Below, one piece after another: positions 34,175-43,564 of a stretch of 64,000 nucleotides of DNA. The notes under the pieces were generated by a model, which was not told the origin of the DNA, made no database searches, and worked only from the letters and a program-made list of their open reading frames with translations. A program made the translations under genes and the position numbers. Source of the DNA: an uncultured Paenibacillus sp. (lineage in GTDB: Bacteria; Bacillota; Bacilli; Paenibacillales; Paenibacillaceae); contig CALAWP010000005.1 of the NCBI GenBank assembly GCA_937895345.1, positions 9,328-73,327 on the forward strand, in the 5' to 3' direction. Numbering within the stretch: position 1 is the stretch's first letter; each line of letters opens with the position of its first letter.

Positions 34175-35755
34175 TTATTCGTCCCCCTTTCCGTCATGTT
34201 TGGCGGCCATCCTTTTTTTGTCGCGTTTGCCTAAAGACGTATAGTCGATTCGTTCGACGCACACGATTTCCTTGGGCATCTGAAACCGGGCCGCCCGCGG
34301 CCGCAGCCATTCGCGCAGTTCCTTAACCGTCAACTCCGCGCCGCAGGCCGGCTGCACGACCGCCTTGAGCCGCTGTCCGAACGCGTCGTCGGGAATGCCG
34401 AATGCCGCGGCGTCTTCCACCTGCGGATGTTGCAGGAGCAGCCGCTCCAGCTCATAGGGATATACGTTTTCGCCGCCCGAAACGATTCGGTCGTCCAGTC
34501 TGCCGCACAAAAAATAATGTCCCAAGCGGTCACGAAAACCGAGGTCCCCGGTCCGAATCCAGCGGACGCCCGCTTCATCGTTAGAACGCCCCGCCATCAC
34601 GCATAGTTCGCCGACATCGCCCTCCCGAACGTCGCGTCCCCGCTCGTCGAGCAAATGCAGCTTGACGCCTTCAATGACGCTTCCGATCGTCCCCGGCGCT
34701 GCCCGCAATTGCTCCGGCGTAGCAATCGCGCACAATCCCGCTTCCGACGTGCCGTACAAATTGTACAATACGCGGCCGAGCCGGCTTTCGACGGCTTCGG
34801 CCAGCCGCGTACTAAGCTCGGCTCCGCCGGATGCGATGCAGACCAGCGACCTCAAGCTGTCGGCGCGGTGCTTGAGCATCCGGTCAACCATCAGCGGCAC
34901 GACCGACACGAATTCGACCCGATGCTCCTCGATGAGGCGGCACGCCTTGTCGGCTTCGAAGCGGGCAGTCAGCACCGTCCGGACGCCAAGCGCGACGTTG
35001 AGCAGCAGGATGGCAATGCCGTATCCGTGATAAATCGGCGTAGCGATATAGGACGTGCGGCAGCGCTTCAGCGGCATTCGGCGCAGCATGGCGGCAAGCG
35101 GGGGCAAGTAATGGAACAGGGAAGGCCGGTGCGGCGCCTGCTTCGCCTTCCCCGTCGTCCCCCCCGTCTGCAGCATGATCCGGCCCGGCTTGAACTTGGA
35201 GCGAAGTCGAACATGTCCGCTTCTGCCGCCGGCCTCGGAGCCGCGAATAAGTTTCTCGACCGACATCGATCCGTCGCCGGCGCTGACCGGCAGCTTGGCT
35301 GCGGCCCGCACGCCGTCATCGGCGACGGACGTACGGCCGGCGTCGTAAATGAGCAAATCCGGGCTGTGCTCTGCCGCCCATTCGCGCAATTGTCCGTCGC
35401 TCATGTCGGCATTCAGCAAATAGAGATCCGCGCCCAGAAACGAGGCGGCAAACAGCGACTTGACGAGCGACGCATGATTGGAACACAAAAAGGCGGCCTT
35501 ATGACCGCCGGAAAGACCAAACTGCCGGCGCAGCCCTTCGGCCAGCCGTTCGCTGTCGGACAGCAGCTGCCGGAACCCGATCGTCTCGCGGTCGTCCGTC
35601 AGGGCGGGCCGGTCCCCGTAAGTCCTCTCCGCGATTCGAAGCAGAGCCTTCAAGCTGGGGCCGCAACGGACAACCGCCGCAAGCAGCCTCCATAGGCCGA
35701 ACGGAGTAAGCATACCCAGCCTGCCCATGACAACGATCAAATAAACGAACCGCAC
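34175..35755 (-). CDS. AMP-dependent acyl-CoA synthetase/ligase
   Basis: ANL-superfamily enzyme that activates a carboxylate as acyl-AMP and passes it to CoA or a carrier. The phosphate loop reads MLQTGGTTGKAKQAPH, followed by TPIYHGYGIAILLLNVALG, YNLYGTSEAG, RTGDLGFRDRLGHYFLCGRLDD and VYPYELERLLLQHP, with the hinge and final lysine in TSLGKRDKKRM. The start is GTG at 35755 with AAAAGGGAGG upstream; about 110 residues of open frame before it are shadow. 526 residues. It follows an SDR gene by two bases. The pairing suggests oxidation and activation of a lipid or aldehyde, but no third gene shows the pathway. Confidence 0.85.
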   Translation of the reverse strand: MRFVYLIVVMGRLGMLTPFGLWRLLAAVVRCGPSLKALLRIAERTYGDRPALTDDRETIGFRQLLSDSERLAEGLRRQFGLSGGHKAAFLCSNHASLVKSLFAASFLGADLYLLNADMSDGQLREWAAEHSPDLLIYDAGRTSVADDGVRAAAKLPVSAGDGSMSVEKLIRGSEAGGRSGHVRLRSKFKPGRIMLQTGGTTGKAKQAPHRPSLFHYLPPLAAMLRRMPLKRCRTSYIATPIYHGYGIAILLLNVALGVRTVLTARFEADKACRLIEEHRVEFVSVVPLMVDRMLKHRADSLRSLVCIASGGAELSTRLAEAVESRLGRVLYNLYGTSEAGLCAIATPEQLRAAPGTIGSVIEGVKLHLLDERGRDVREGDVGELCVMAGRSNDEAGVRWIRTGDLGFRDRLGHYFLCGRLDDRIVSGGENVYPYELERLLLQHPQVEDAAAFGIPDDAFGQRLKAVVQPACGAELTVKELREWLRPRAARFQMPKEIVCVERIDYTSLGKRDKKRMAAKHDGKGDE

Positions 35756-35757
35756 CG

Positions 35758-36609
35758 TTATTCCTCCCTTTTGCGCCGCCGCAGCCGACGGGTCATGAAC
35801 CGCTCCCAGACGCCGCGGAACAGCACCGAGCCCAGCTGCCCCCAGACGAGCCACCACGGCCGTACGATCGGGCGGCGAGCATAAATCGAACGCGCGACCA
35901 GCCGGGCCGCCTGCTCCGCGCTCATGGCCGGCGCGTTTCGATAAGCGGGCGTCGGCTCGATCATCGGCGTACGCACGAGCGGCAAATAAACGTTTGTCAC
36001 CGCGATGCCGGCCGCGTTCAATTCGGGAGCGGCGGATCTCAGCCATACGTCGAACGCCGTCTTGGATGCTTGATAAGCGGCCCAATTCGGGAACGGAACG
36101 ATAGACGCATTAATCGTAGATACGTTAATAATGTGACCCTGTCTGCGCTGCAGCAGCGGAATGGCCGACAACAGCAGACGGACCGGCGCGAAATAATTGA
36201 TCGCCATCGTCCGCGTAAAGTCGTGAAAGCGGTCCAGCGACTGCAGCACCGGCCGGCGGATGGACAGGCCGGCGTTGCTGACGACGATATCGAGACCGTC
36301 CGGCTGCCGCTGGAGCGTCTCAATCAACGAGGTCAGCTGTTCGTCGTTTCGCAAGTCGGCCGCCAAGACCGTCACCCGGGCCGGGCCCCGCTCGATATCG
36401 GCTTTGATGCTTGCGAGCTTGTCCCCTCTTCTGGCGGCCAATATAAGCCGCACCGGCCAGCGGCCCAACAGCCGGGCCGTCTGTTCGCCGATGCCGGAGC
36501 TCGCTCCCGTTATGAGAATCGTCTTGCCTCGAAGCGCGCGTTCCAGACGCCGTTCGTCCAGACGAACGGCGCCGTAAAGCAGCTTCTCCAGTACAGCAGA
36601 TGTTCGCAT
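35758..36609 (-). CDS. Short-chain dehydrogenase/reductase, membrane-associated type
   Basis: Classical SDR with NAD(P) site TILITGASSGIGEQTARLLG, structural VSNAGLS, catalytic serine in INVSTINAS and YxxxK in AAYQASKTAF. The N-terminal extension of 30 residues and the C-terminal hydrophobic, arginine-rich tail (WWLVWGQLGSVLFRGVWERF, RRLRRRKRE) resemble SDRs that act on long-chain acyl groups near the membrane. Of two start codons, the ATG at 36609 is eight bases from AAGGA, the one at 36618 touches it. 283 residues. Directly followed by the AMP-ligase, with which it must be co-transcribed. Confidence 0.87.
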   Translation of the reverse strand: MRTSAVLEKLLYGAVRLDERRLERALRGKTILITGASSGIGEQTARLLGRWPVRLILAARRGDKLASIKADIERGPARVTVLAADLRNDEQLTSLIETLQRQPDGLDIVVSNAGLSIRRPVLQSLDRFHDFTRTMAINYFAPVRLLLSAIPLLQRRQGHIINVSTINASIVPFPNWAAYQASKTAFDVWLRSAAPELNAAGIAVTNVYLPLVRTPMIEPTPAYRNAPAMSAEQAARLVARSIYARRPIVRPWWLVWGQLGSVLFRGVWERFMTRRLRRRKREE

Positions 36610-36701
36610 CGCTAGCATTCCTTAAGGGAAATATTGAAATCTCTGTCTACTCTATTTTGCTCTACTTGATTCCAGGAAACAAGAGCCTCTCTTTTTATGC
36701 C

Positions 36702-38768
36702 TTATTCCATTCGCGTGCCCAACGCCTGCCACAAATGCTCCGCCACCAGACGAACGTGGCGGTATAAGGTCGTGCGGCTCATATGATAGTGTTCCGCCAA
36801 TTCGTTCAAATTCCGGTCCTTCAGCAAGTAACGGTCCTTCAGCAGTTGCTGCTCCTGCCGGGTGAGCGGCGGCGGCGGCGTGCCGGCCGTTAAAATATGC
36901 ATTACTTCTTCGCGCAAATCTTGCCCCTTCCGTAGGAGGCGCCGGGCGGCCGGCAGCTGCCGCAGCCGTTCCGGTTCGAAGAGCAGCTCCAATACCCGCT
37001 TTCCTTCCTCCGCTGCGGATATTGGCGGCATGCCGCCGGCGCTGCGCGCCGTTTCCGTCTGGCTTATAATCGTCCGCATCCATCGCTCGAACGCCACATG
37101 GCGAAAATCAATTTCCCATCTTGACAATCCGGGCACGCCATAGCCGCGCAACTCTCCTTCCTTCCGAAACCCCAGTACGGACAGCAGCGCGTTCAAATGC
37201 GGATCGCCCGAAACGATGCACCCTTTGAAACCGCAAGCCATTTCGGCCAGCCACCGCCGCATCAGCAAGGCTCCCAATTCCTCCGGGCGATAAAGCGATT
37301 GCCGCACGTCGACGGCCGCTAGCAGCACGAAGATCGTATCCGCCGCTTCGGACGGCGAACATTCGGCGTCAGCGTCATCGCCTTCAAAGCCCCATACTTG
37401 CCGGAAAGCCGGCGCATAACGTTCCAGCAGCCGCAGCGACGGCTCGTGCAGCCATACGCCGGCGCAAAAGGCAACCGGCCGACCTTGCTCGTCCCGCACA
37501 ACGAAGATGCCTTCGGGCCCGTGCATGGCGATATCCTCCAACAGACGGGGGTAATTTTCCGCCAGCACGAGCTCCGACTGCCAGTCGGACTGGGCGGCGG
37601 ACACGGCCAGCATGCGCTGCAAATGCGGCAAATCGGAAGGCTGGTACGGCAGGCTTTCACCCGGTTTGAGCGCCGTGGCGAAATCGGCGTAGGCCATCGC
37701 CTGCGGCAGCCGTTCGCGGTAAAGCTCCAGCACATGCGCCGCTATCATCATCTGCCCTTGCTTGTCCTCCCTGCGAAACCGTTCCGCCAGCAGTCGAAAC
37801 GCCCGCAGACGCCGCTCGTCGAATTCCTCCGGATTTCGCCGGACGTATTCCTGCCGGAGCAGGCTCGACACGACGCTGTGCAAGACGAGGCCGCGGTCCG
37901 TCCGGTTGACGAACGACAGCCGGCCAAGCGCAAAATAATCGGCGGCGTCCGCTTCGCCGTCCAGCAGCGAGCCCAGCAGCGGCTGATCGGCATACGGCAG
38001 CAAAGACATAGCGGTCAACTTTTCGTACATATCCGGCGCCGCGGCTTCCTTCAGCCACTCCGCGCTAATATGGCCCGACACGTCTTTAGGCACGCTATCC
38101 CCGCGGTCCGGCAACAACAGATCCGCCGTCAATGCCAATTGCAGCGGATGGCCCTCGGATTGCCGGGCAATGGCCGCTTGCAGGTCCGGCGGCAGTCCGG
38201 TCCGGTTCAAATAGTCCAGCACCTGCTCGCGCGTAAACGGCTTTAACGGAAAGGCGCGCATCCGGCGCTTCATGTCCGGACGTGCATGCCATTGCGGCGG
38301 AAGCCCTTTGCGGGAAGCGATGACGATCAGCACCTGGGAAGCTTCAAGCGGAGGCAGAAAAACGGACAGAAACCACCCTTCCATCCGATCGAACCGTTCG
38401 CCGTTGTCGATCAGCAGAACGGTTTTCTCGTTCGACAGTTCCTTGACAATATGCGCCAGCAGCGGAGCGCCCGCAGCCCGCGTTCTTCCCGTCTCGCTTT
38501 CGAGCCCCGTTTCCAGATTTGTCAACAGAGCGCCCGAGGCCGTCATTTCGCCCAGACCGTCCGCCCACAACGCCAGGACGGAATGCCGTTTGGCCGTCTT
38601 CGCCATTTCCATCAGCAGCGTCGTCTTGCCGATCCCTCCGATGCCGGACACCGACCACAGCTCCGTCACAGCCTTCGGATCCGTCAACCAATGCTCGAAA
38701 CGGCCCAGTTCGTCGGACAAGCCGATCGTTTTCCGCTCAAAGACTCTTTCTGTCTCAAGTATCGACAC
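36702..38768 (-). CDS. STAND-type ATPase regulator with GNAT-like middle and C-terminal HTH
   Basis: The P-loop is GIGGIGKT at residues 42-49, with a Walker B-like TVLLIDNGERF and a sensor region VLIVIASRKGLPP, as in MalT/NB-ARC signalling ATPases. A winged-helix-like part follows (LSLLPYADQPLLGSLLDG, VLHSVVSSLLRQEYV). Residues 420-570 resemble an acetyltransferase-like sensor (PEGIFVVRDEQGRPVAFCAGVWL, NALLSVLGFRKEGELRGYG). The C-terminus carries a sigma-region-4-like helix-turn-helix (LTRQEQQLLKDRYLL, NLNELAEHYHMSRTTLYRHV). The GTG at 38768 with AAGGGG upstream is preferred to the TTG at 38804. 688 residues. It is divergent from the SLH surface protein gene, which is its likely target. Confidence 0.75.
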   Translation of the reverse strand: MSILETERVFERKTIGLSDELGRFEHWLTDPKAVTELWSVSGIGGIGKTTLLMEMAKTAKRHSVLALWADGLGEMTASGALLTNLETGLESETGRTRAAGAPLLAHIVKELSNEKTVLLIDNGERFDRMEGWFLSVFLPPLEASQVLIVIASRKGLPPQWHARPDMKRRMRAFPLKPFTREQVLDYLNRTGLPPDLQAAIARQSEGHPLQLALTADLLLPDRGDSVPKDVSGHISAEWLKEAAAPDMYEKLTAMSLLPYADQPLLGSLLDGEADAADYFALGRLSFVNRTDRGLVLHSVVSSLLRQEYVRRNPEEFDERRLRAFRLLAERFRREDKQGQMMIAAHVLELYRERLPQAMAYADFATALKPGESLPYQPSDLPHLQRMLAVSAAQSDWQSELVLAENYPRLLEDIAMHGPEGIFVVRDEQGRPVAFCAGVWLHEPSLRLLERYAPAFRQVWGFEGDDADAECSPSEAADTIFVLLAAVDVRQSLYRPEELGALLMRRWLAEMACGFKGCIVSGDPHLNALLSVLGFRKEGELRGYGVPGLSRWEIDFRHVAFERWMRTIISQTETARSAGGMPPISAAEEGKRVLELLFEPERLRQLPAARRLLRKGQDLREEVMHILTAGTPPPPLTRQEQQLLKDRYLLKDRNLNELAEHYHMSRTTLYRHVRLVAEHLWQALGTRME

Positions 38769-38898
38769 GTCCGCACGCCCCTTTTTTATAAAAATATGAA
38801 ACAAATCTGAAACACTAGTCCGGTTGATAATATCGTATTATATTTAGCGCAATGAATAAATAGAATCGACTTCATTTTTCGACAAGAGGAGACTCCTG

Positions 38899-41800
38899 AT
38901 GAAGACACGACAAAGATTAGCTTCCTTGCTGTCATTTCTCATCCTGGCGGCATGGATTGGACCGTCCGGGTTGACGGCATCCCGCGTCAGCGCCGCCGAT
39001 GACGCATCCGCCCCTCCGGAAATCGGCGGCTGGGTTGAAATTTCGACCGCGGAGCAGCTCGCTTACGTGAGCGCCAATCATGCGCCGTATCTGGACCGGA
39101 ACATTCGGCTCATGAACGACATCGATATGTCAAACTACGATCATTGGACGCCGATCGGGGGCAACGATTTTCCCGGCTTCAGCGGGACATTCGACGGACG
39201 CGGCTACGACATCACCGGCATCACCTTGCAGGACGGCACTCTGGAGAACGCCGGCTTTATGGGAGAGGTCTCGGGTACCATCGAAAATCTTGGCGTATAC
39301 GCAAACATCGTCGGCGGACAGCAGGCCGGCGCCATGGCGGGATGGCTGAACGGCGGCACCATTCGCTATTCCCATTCGGGGGGCAGCGTGACCGGGGACA
39401 GAGCCGGCGTTTCCTATAATGCGACCGGAGGTTTAATCGGCAATTCGAACAACTCCTCCATTCTTCATTCGTACTCCACCGCATCCGCCGCCAGCGGAGC
39501 TTCTCCTAATATGTATGCCGGTGGGTTGATCGGCTCTCAGGGGCGCGGATCGATTCTTCATTCCTATGCGATCGGCAGCGTGACCAACTCGGGCGGGTAC
39601 AGCGTCTGGGCTTCCATTCGCAACGGAGGGCTGAGCGGCGACCTCTTGTTCGGCACGGCGCGGGACAGCTATGCCGCCGGACCGGTGTCGACCGTCGATG
39701 AAGGAGTCATCACGAACTTTATAATCGCGGGCGGCTTGCTCGCCAGCACAGGCTTTGATGCCAAAAGCTTCAATTCTTATTACGACAGAGAAGCAACCGG
39801 CCAAGCCGAAGGCATCCACGCCGCGAGCGGCACCGTGAATGAAGCTTTCGGGCGCACCACCGCCGAAATGAAGAGCCCGGCCGCCTATGCAGACTGGGAC
39901 TTTGAGAACGTCTGGAACATTCATCCCTCCGTCAACAACGGTTATCCTTACTTAAGACCTGCCGTGCTGACGGCCGAACTGCCGGACGCCGTCGCGGGGG
40001 AGCCATACGCTGCGCCTTTATCTCTCTTTGACGGGACGGAGCAAGGCTTGACGCTGCAGACGGCCGGTCTGCCCGATGGCTTGGAGGCGGGCAATGACCG
40101 CGTGCTGCGCGGCGTGCCCGTCCATCCGGGTATATATACGATATCCATCACGGTGACGGATGCGGCCGGCGCTTCCGCCGCTGCCGACCTCGCGCTGACG
40201 GTGGGCGAGCGAGCGCCGCTGCCGGACGGCTTCGCCGCCGGTCCCGGCGGCAGCCCCGGATCTACGGCCGTCTCGGCAATTCCGGCCCAGGATCAACATG
40301 CATGGGCTTATCGCCTGAGCGGCGAAGAGCCTGTCCGGCCGCTTGTCGGAACTACGCTGCCGGAGGACGCCATAGCGTACGAAATCGGCGGCGATATTGC
40401 CGGCGTCGCGGCCGGTCTATATGTGGAGCTGTTCGAAATTGACGGCTCGATGAGCGTGCAAGCCTGGGCCGCCGTTCGATTGGAGGCGTCTCATATACGG
40501 GAGCTGGCTCAGACCGGCACCGTGGTCGGGGCCGTTTACGGCAGCGGCAACGCGCCGCTCGCCGGAGCGACGGTGACGCTGGGAGAAGCCGCAGCGACGA
40601 CGGGCAGCGACGGCACGTTTACATTGAGCGCATTGCTTCCGGGACCCGGCACATTGCGAATATCCGCTCCCGGCTACTATACGAAGCAAGCGGCGGTAGA
40701 CGTTATTGCAGGAACAACGGTTGACGCCGGTACGATTGCGCTGTCGCGCATATTTGCCGCTCCCGTCATCGTCCCGAAGCCGGGGACCGATACGAACACG
40801 GTCTATCTCAACGGCAAGCCGATTCAAGCCGCCTATTTGAAGGAAACCGCCGCCGACGGCCGCCCGGCGGCGCGAATTGTTCTCGATGCGGCATCGCTTG
40901 CATCGGTATATGAAGACGGCTCGGAAGCGGAGCTCGACGTTGACGTCGAAGAACCGGTCGTGCGGGTGGACTTGCCGGCGGAGACCGTAAGAAGCGTCTT
41001 GAAGGATCGTTCCGACGCCGCGTTTGCCGTTCGCACGGCTTTCGCCTCATACCGGATGCCGCTGAAGTTATGGGTCGGAACGGAGGGCGACGTCTTTACG
41101 ACGGGGCTCGCCGAAGCATCCGAAGCTTACATGCGCAAGCTTTCCGCCGAGACGGCGGAGCAAGGCATCCGCCTGACCGGCACGGCTGCAGACTTTGCCC
41201 TGTTCGCGGACGGCCGCGAGCTCACGCTTCGCAATGCTATATATACGGAACGGACCATAACGATCGATGCCGCCGCCCTTCCGGATTTGACGGCCGTCGT
41301 TTGGGTGGACGCGGAAGGCGGGCTTCATTACGTTCCATCCGTCTTCCGGGACAACGGCGAGCATGCAGAAGCCGCCTTTTATTCGCCGCATAACAGCATG
41401 TATGCCGTCATCGGTTATGAAGCATCCTTTGCCGATTTGCAGGGGCATTGGGCCAAGAGCGATGCCGAATGGCTCGCCGGCAAGCTGATTGTCCAAGGCG
41501 TCGACGGCGATACGTTCGCTCCCGACCGTCCCGTCACCCGCGCCGAATTTGCCGTCATGCTGGCGCGTTCGCTCGGCTTGGCGGAATCGGCCGGCGCGGC
41601 TCTCTTTACGGACGCGAACGTCGATGCCTGGCATGCCGGGGCGCTTCGCGCCGCCGTCGAAGCCGGATTGATCGACGGCTTTCCGGACGGATCGTTCCGG
41701 CCCGACGAAGCGGTCACCCGCGAGCAAATATTCGCCATGATCGCCCGCGCCATCGATTATGCCGGTACGCTGCCGTCTGCAACAGCCGCCGAATTGGAGC

Positions 41801-41979
41801 GGTTTGCCGACCGGGAATCGTTGGCCGAATGGGCTCGTCAGCCGGCGGAACGGCTGCTGGCGGCCGAACTGATCCATGGTATGGGCGATACGTCGCTGGC
41901 GCCGAAGGAGCCGGCAACGAGAGCCCAATGCGCCGTCTTGCTGAAGCGGATGCTGCGCTATCTGGCCTTCGCCGAGTAG
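38899..41979 (+). CDS. Secreted surface protein with GLUG repeats, Ig-like domain and three SLH modules
   Basis: Signal peptide of about 33 residues (LASLLSFLILAAWIGPSGL, cleavage near VSA-AD). Residues 45-350 hold GLUG-type beta-helix repeats (GFMGEVSGTIENLGV, GGLIGNSNNSSILHSYS, AGGLIGSQGRGSILHSYA, SFNSYYDREATGQ), which occur in bacterial adhesins. Residues 355-440 form a putative Ig-like domain (LPDGLEAGNDRVLRGVP), and about 535-615 a carboxypeptidase-regulatory-like domain (GSGNAPLAGATVTLGEAAAT). The last 184 residues are three SLH modules (FADLQGHWAK, FPDGSFRPDEAVTREQIFAM, KEPATRAQCAVLLKRML) that hold proteins to pyruvylated wall polymers. 1026 residues. GAGGAG precedes the ATG. A single gene closed by a good terminator. 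Confidence 0.93.
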   Translation: MKTRQRLASLLSFLILAAWIGPSGLTASRVSAADDASAPPEIGGWVEISTAEQLAYVSANHAPYLDRNIRLMNDIDMSNYDHWTPIGGNDFPGFSGTFDGRGYDITGITLQDGTLENAGFMGEVSGTIENLGVYANIVGGQQAGAMAGWLNGGTIRYSHSGGSVTGDRAGVSYNATGGLIGNSNNSSILHSYSTASAASGASPNMYAGGLIGSQGRGSILHSYAIGSVTNSGGYSVWASIRNGGLSGDLLFGTARDSYAAGPVSTVDEGVITNFIIAGGLLASTGFDAKSFNSYYDREATGQAEGIHAASGTVNEAFGRTTAEMKSPAAYADWDFENVWNIHPSVNNGYPYLRPAVLTAELPDAVAGEPYAAPLSLFDGTEQGLTLQTAGLPDGLEAGNDRVLRGVPVHPGIYTISITVTDAAGASAAADLALTVGERAPLPDGFAAGPGGSPGSTAVSAIPAQDQHAWAYRLSGEEPVRPLVGTTLPEDAIAYEIGGDIAGVAAGLYVELFEIDGSMSVQAWAAVRLEASHIRELAQTGTVVGAVYGSGNAPLAGATVTLGEAAATTGSDGTFTLSALLPGPGTLRISAPGYYTKQAAVDVIAGTTVDAGTIALSRIFAAPVIVPKPGTDTNTVYLNGKPIQAAYLKETAADGRPAARIVLDAASLASVYEDGSEAELDVDVEEPVVRVDLPAETVRSVLKDRSDAAFAVRTAFASYRMPLKLWVGTEGDVFTTGLAEASEAYMRKLSAETAEQGIRLTGTAADFALFADGRELTLRNAIYTERTITIDAAALPDLTAVVWVDAEGGLHYVPSVFRDNGEHAEAAFYSPHNSMYAVIGYEASFADLQGHWAKSDAEWLAGKLIVQGVDGDTFAPDRPVTRAEFAVMLARSLGLAESAGAALFTDANVDAWHAGALRAAVEAGLIDGFPDGSFRPDEAVTREQIFAMIARAIDYAGTLPSATAAELERFADRESLAEWARQPAERLLAAELIHGMGDTSLAPKEPATRAQCAVLLKRMLRYLAFAE

Positions 41980-42028
41980 CCGGCCGCGCTTTGAAACCAT
42001 CGACAGTGCAAATATCGTTTCAATCATT

Positions 42029-42066
42029 CTCGCTTCGGATGCGCCGGCTCCGAAGCGAGTTTTTTA
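42029..42066 (+). terminator. Intrinsic terminator of the SLH protein gene
   Basis: Perfect eleven-base arms (CTCGCTTCGGA and complement), nine-base loop, then seven consecutive T including TTTTTTA. Confidence 0.92.
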
Positions 42067-42077
42067 TACAGAAGCAT

Positions 42078-42123
42078 TGTAGCCGTTACTAAAATGGTAT
42101 AAAATACTGCTAACTCGCGTTAG
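42078..42123 (+). promoter_or_regulatory. Promoter of the LacI gene with CTAAC-type operator
   Basis: TTGTAG and TAAAAT with a 16-base spacer form a plausible promoter at 42078-42105. The dyad CTAAC-TCGC-GTTAG at 42110-42123 covers the expected start of transcription. A second, perfect copy lies at 43240-43253, upstream of the GH94 gene. Confidence 0.75.
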
Positions 42124-42136
42124 AGAGGGAGTTTGC

Positions 42137-43189
42137 ATGAGAAGCGAAGATATTGCCAGGCTGGCCGGCGTTTCCAGAAGCACCGTGTCTCGCGTTCTTA
42201 ACAATTATTCGGACATCCCCCAAAGGACGAAAGACAAGGTTATGCGGATTATCCAGCAGCATCATTACGAGCCGCATACTTCGGCACGCGTATTGGCAGG
42301 CAAGGGAACCGATACGATCGGGCTGTTCGTCGTCAGCATGGCCGAGCGGAAAGCCGGCAACCGCATCTACCAGAATCACTATTTTGCCCCCATTGTCGAC
42401 ACCGTGATCGATACGGCCAACGCCGCAGGCTATTACGTCCTTGTGCACACGGTATATTCGGAAGACGACTACTTGAAAATTAAACAAGCGTATCTGCAGC
42501 GCCGCATCGATGCCGGCATCATCGTCGGAACTCAGAAAGATATCGAACGCGTCGCCGATATTTGCCGCGTCGACAAACCTTTGGTGCTGGTGGATTACGA
42601 CACCGAAGAGCTGATCGGTCAGGAGCTGCACCGCGACGGCCTGTTCGTCGTCAATTCCGACGATTACGAGGGCGCATGCCAAGCCATGCGATATTTGATC
42701 GGACTGGGTCATCGAACCATCGGCCATATCCAGGGAAGAATGAATACATACTCCGGCCGACAACGTTTTATGGCTTACGAGGATATGATGACCGAACACG
42801 GACTGCCTATCGACGAATCGGTCATTGTGCCCGGCGAATTTCTAAAAGAGAAGGCGTATGAGGAAACCGCCCGCATGCTGAAGAGGCGCACGGCCCCCTC
42901 CGCACTGTTTGCCGCCAACGACGATATGGCTCTGGCTGCCATGCAGGCCTTGAAGGATAACGGGCTTCAGGTTCCCGAGCACGTTTCCGTCGTCGGGTTC
43001 GACGATATTCCGATCGTTTCGCAGCTGCAGCCGGCTTTGACCTCCGTTCGCCTCCCCATCATCGATATGTCCCAAAGAGCGGTCAAGCAGCTTATCGCCA
43101 TTTGCGCCGGCAGCGCCTGCTCCTTTGCCCATGTTACGCTTCCGACCCGGCTTGTCGTTCGCGACTCGTGCCGGCCGTATGAACCTTGA
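42137..43189 (+). CDS. LacI-family repressor of the cellobiose phosphorylase gene
   Basis: The N-terminal helix-turn-helix and hinge are clear: RSEDIARLAGVSRSTVSRVLNNYSDIPQRTKDKV and YEPHTSARVLAGKGTDTIGL. The periplasmic-binding-protein-like domain has FVVNSDDYEGACQAMRYLIGLGHRTIGHI, PSALFAANDDMALAAMQALKDNG and PEHVSVVGFDDI. 350 residues. It lies 375 bases upstream of the GH94 gene on the same strand, and both promoters contain the same CTAAC/GTTAG palindrome, so it very probably represses itself and the phosphorylase until a beta-glucoside inducer appears. Confidence 0.93.
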   Translation: MRSEDIARLAGVSRSTVSRVLNNYSDIPQRTKDKVMRIIQQHHYEPHTSARVLAGKGTDTIGLFVVSMAERKAGNRIYQNHYFAPIVDTVIDTANAAGYYVLVHTVYSEDDYLKIKQAYLQRRIDAGIIVGTQKDIERVADICRVDKPLVLVDYDTEELIGQELHRDGLFVVNSDDYEGACQAMRYLIGLGHRTIGHIQGRMNTYSGRQRFMAYEDMMTEHGLPIDESVIVPGEFLKEKAYEETARMLKRRTAPSALFAANDDMALAAMQALKDNGLQVPEHVSVVGFDDIPIVSQLQPALTSVRLPIIDMSQRAVKQLIAICAGSACSFAHVTLPTRLVVRDSCRPYEP

Positions 43190-43239
43190 TCTAATTTTGT
43201 CGGGATTGGAATAAGGTTCATCCTTTTTTTGCCGCTTCA

Positions 43240-43253
43240 CTAACGCGCGTTAG
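43240..43253. promoter_or_regulatory. LacI-type operator before the GH94 gene
   Basis: CTAACGCGCGTTAG is a perfect 14-base palindrome, 51 bases after the lacI-family stop. It shares arms with the operator at 42110-42123. Confidence 0.8.
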
Positions 43254-43292
43254 CCCTTGTACGACGTGACTTCATCCGCCGAGTCATTCAAC

Positions 43293-43369
43293 ATGTCTTG
43301 CTTCATGTCTTGCTTCATGTCTTGCTTCATGTCTTGCTTCATGTCTTGCTTCATGTCTTGCTTCATGTC
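43293..43369. repeat. 12-bp tandem repeat in the GH94 leader
   Basis: Six exact copies of ATGTCTTGCTTC plus a partial seventh. It sits in the untranslated region between the operator and the GH94 start. In one plus-strand frame it would read MSCF repeated, but that frame has no ribosome site. Confidence 0.9.
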
Positions 43370-43564
43370 GAACTCCTTGCCTAGCTTCTCGTCAGTCCCC
43401 TTGTGCCAATCAATCCGTTTCTCCGGACTTCTTGTCAGACTCTTTTGCCAGATTCCATTGCCAGACTCAATTTGTCAGACCTCAGCCTGTTTTCACTTTC
43501 CAGTCATCTCCAGTCAGTCCCTCGCACTCACTACTTCTTATTATCGAAAGGAGATTGCCGCTTT

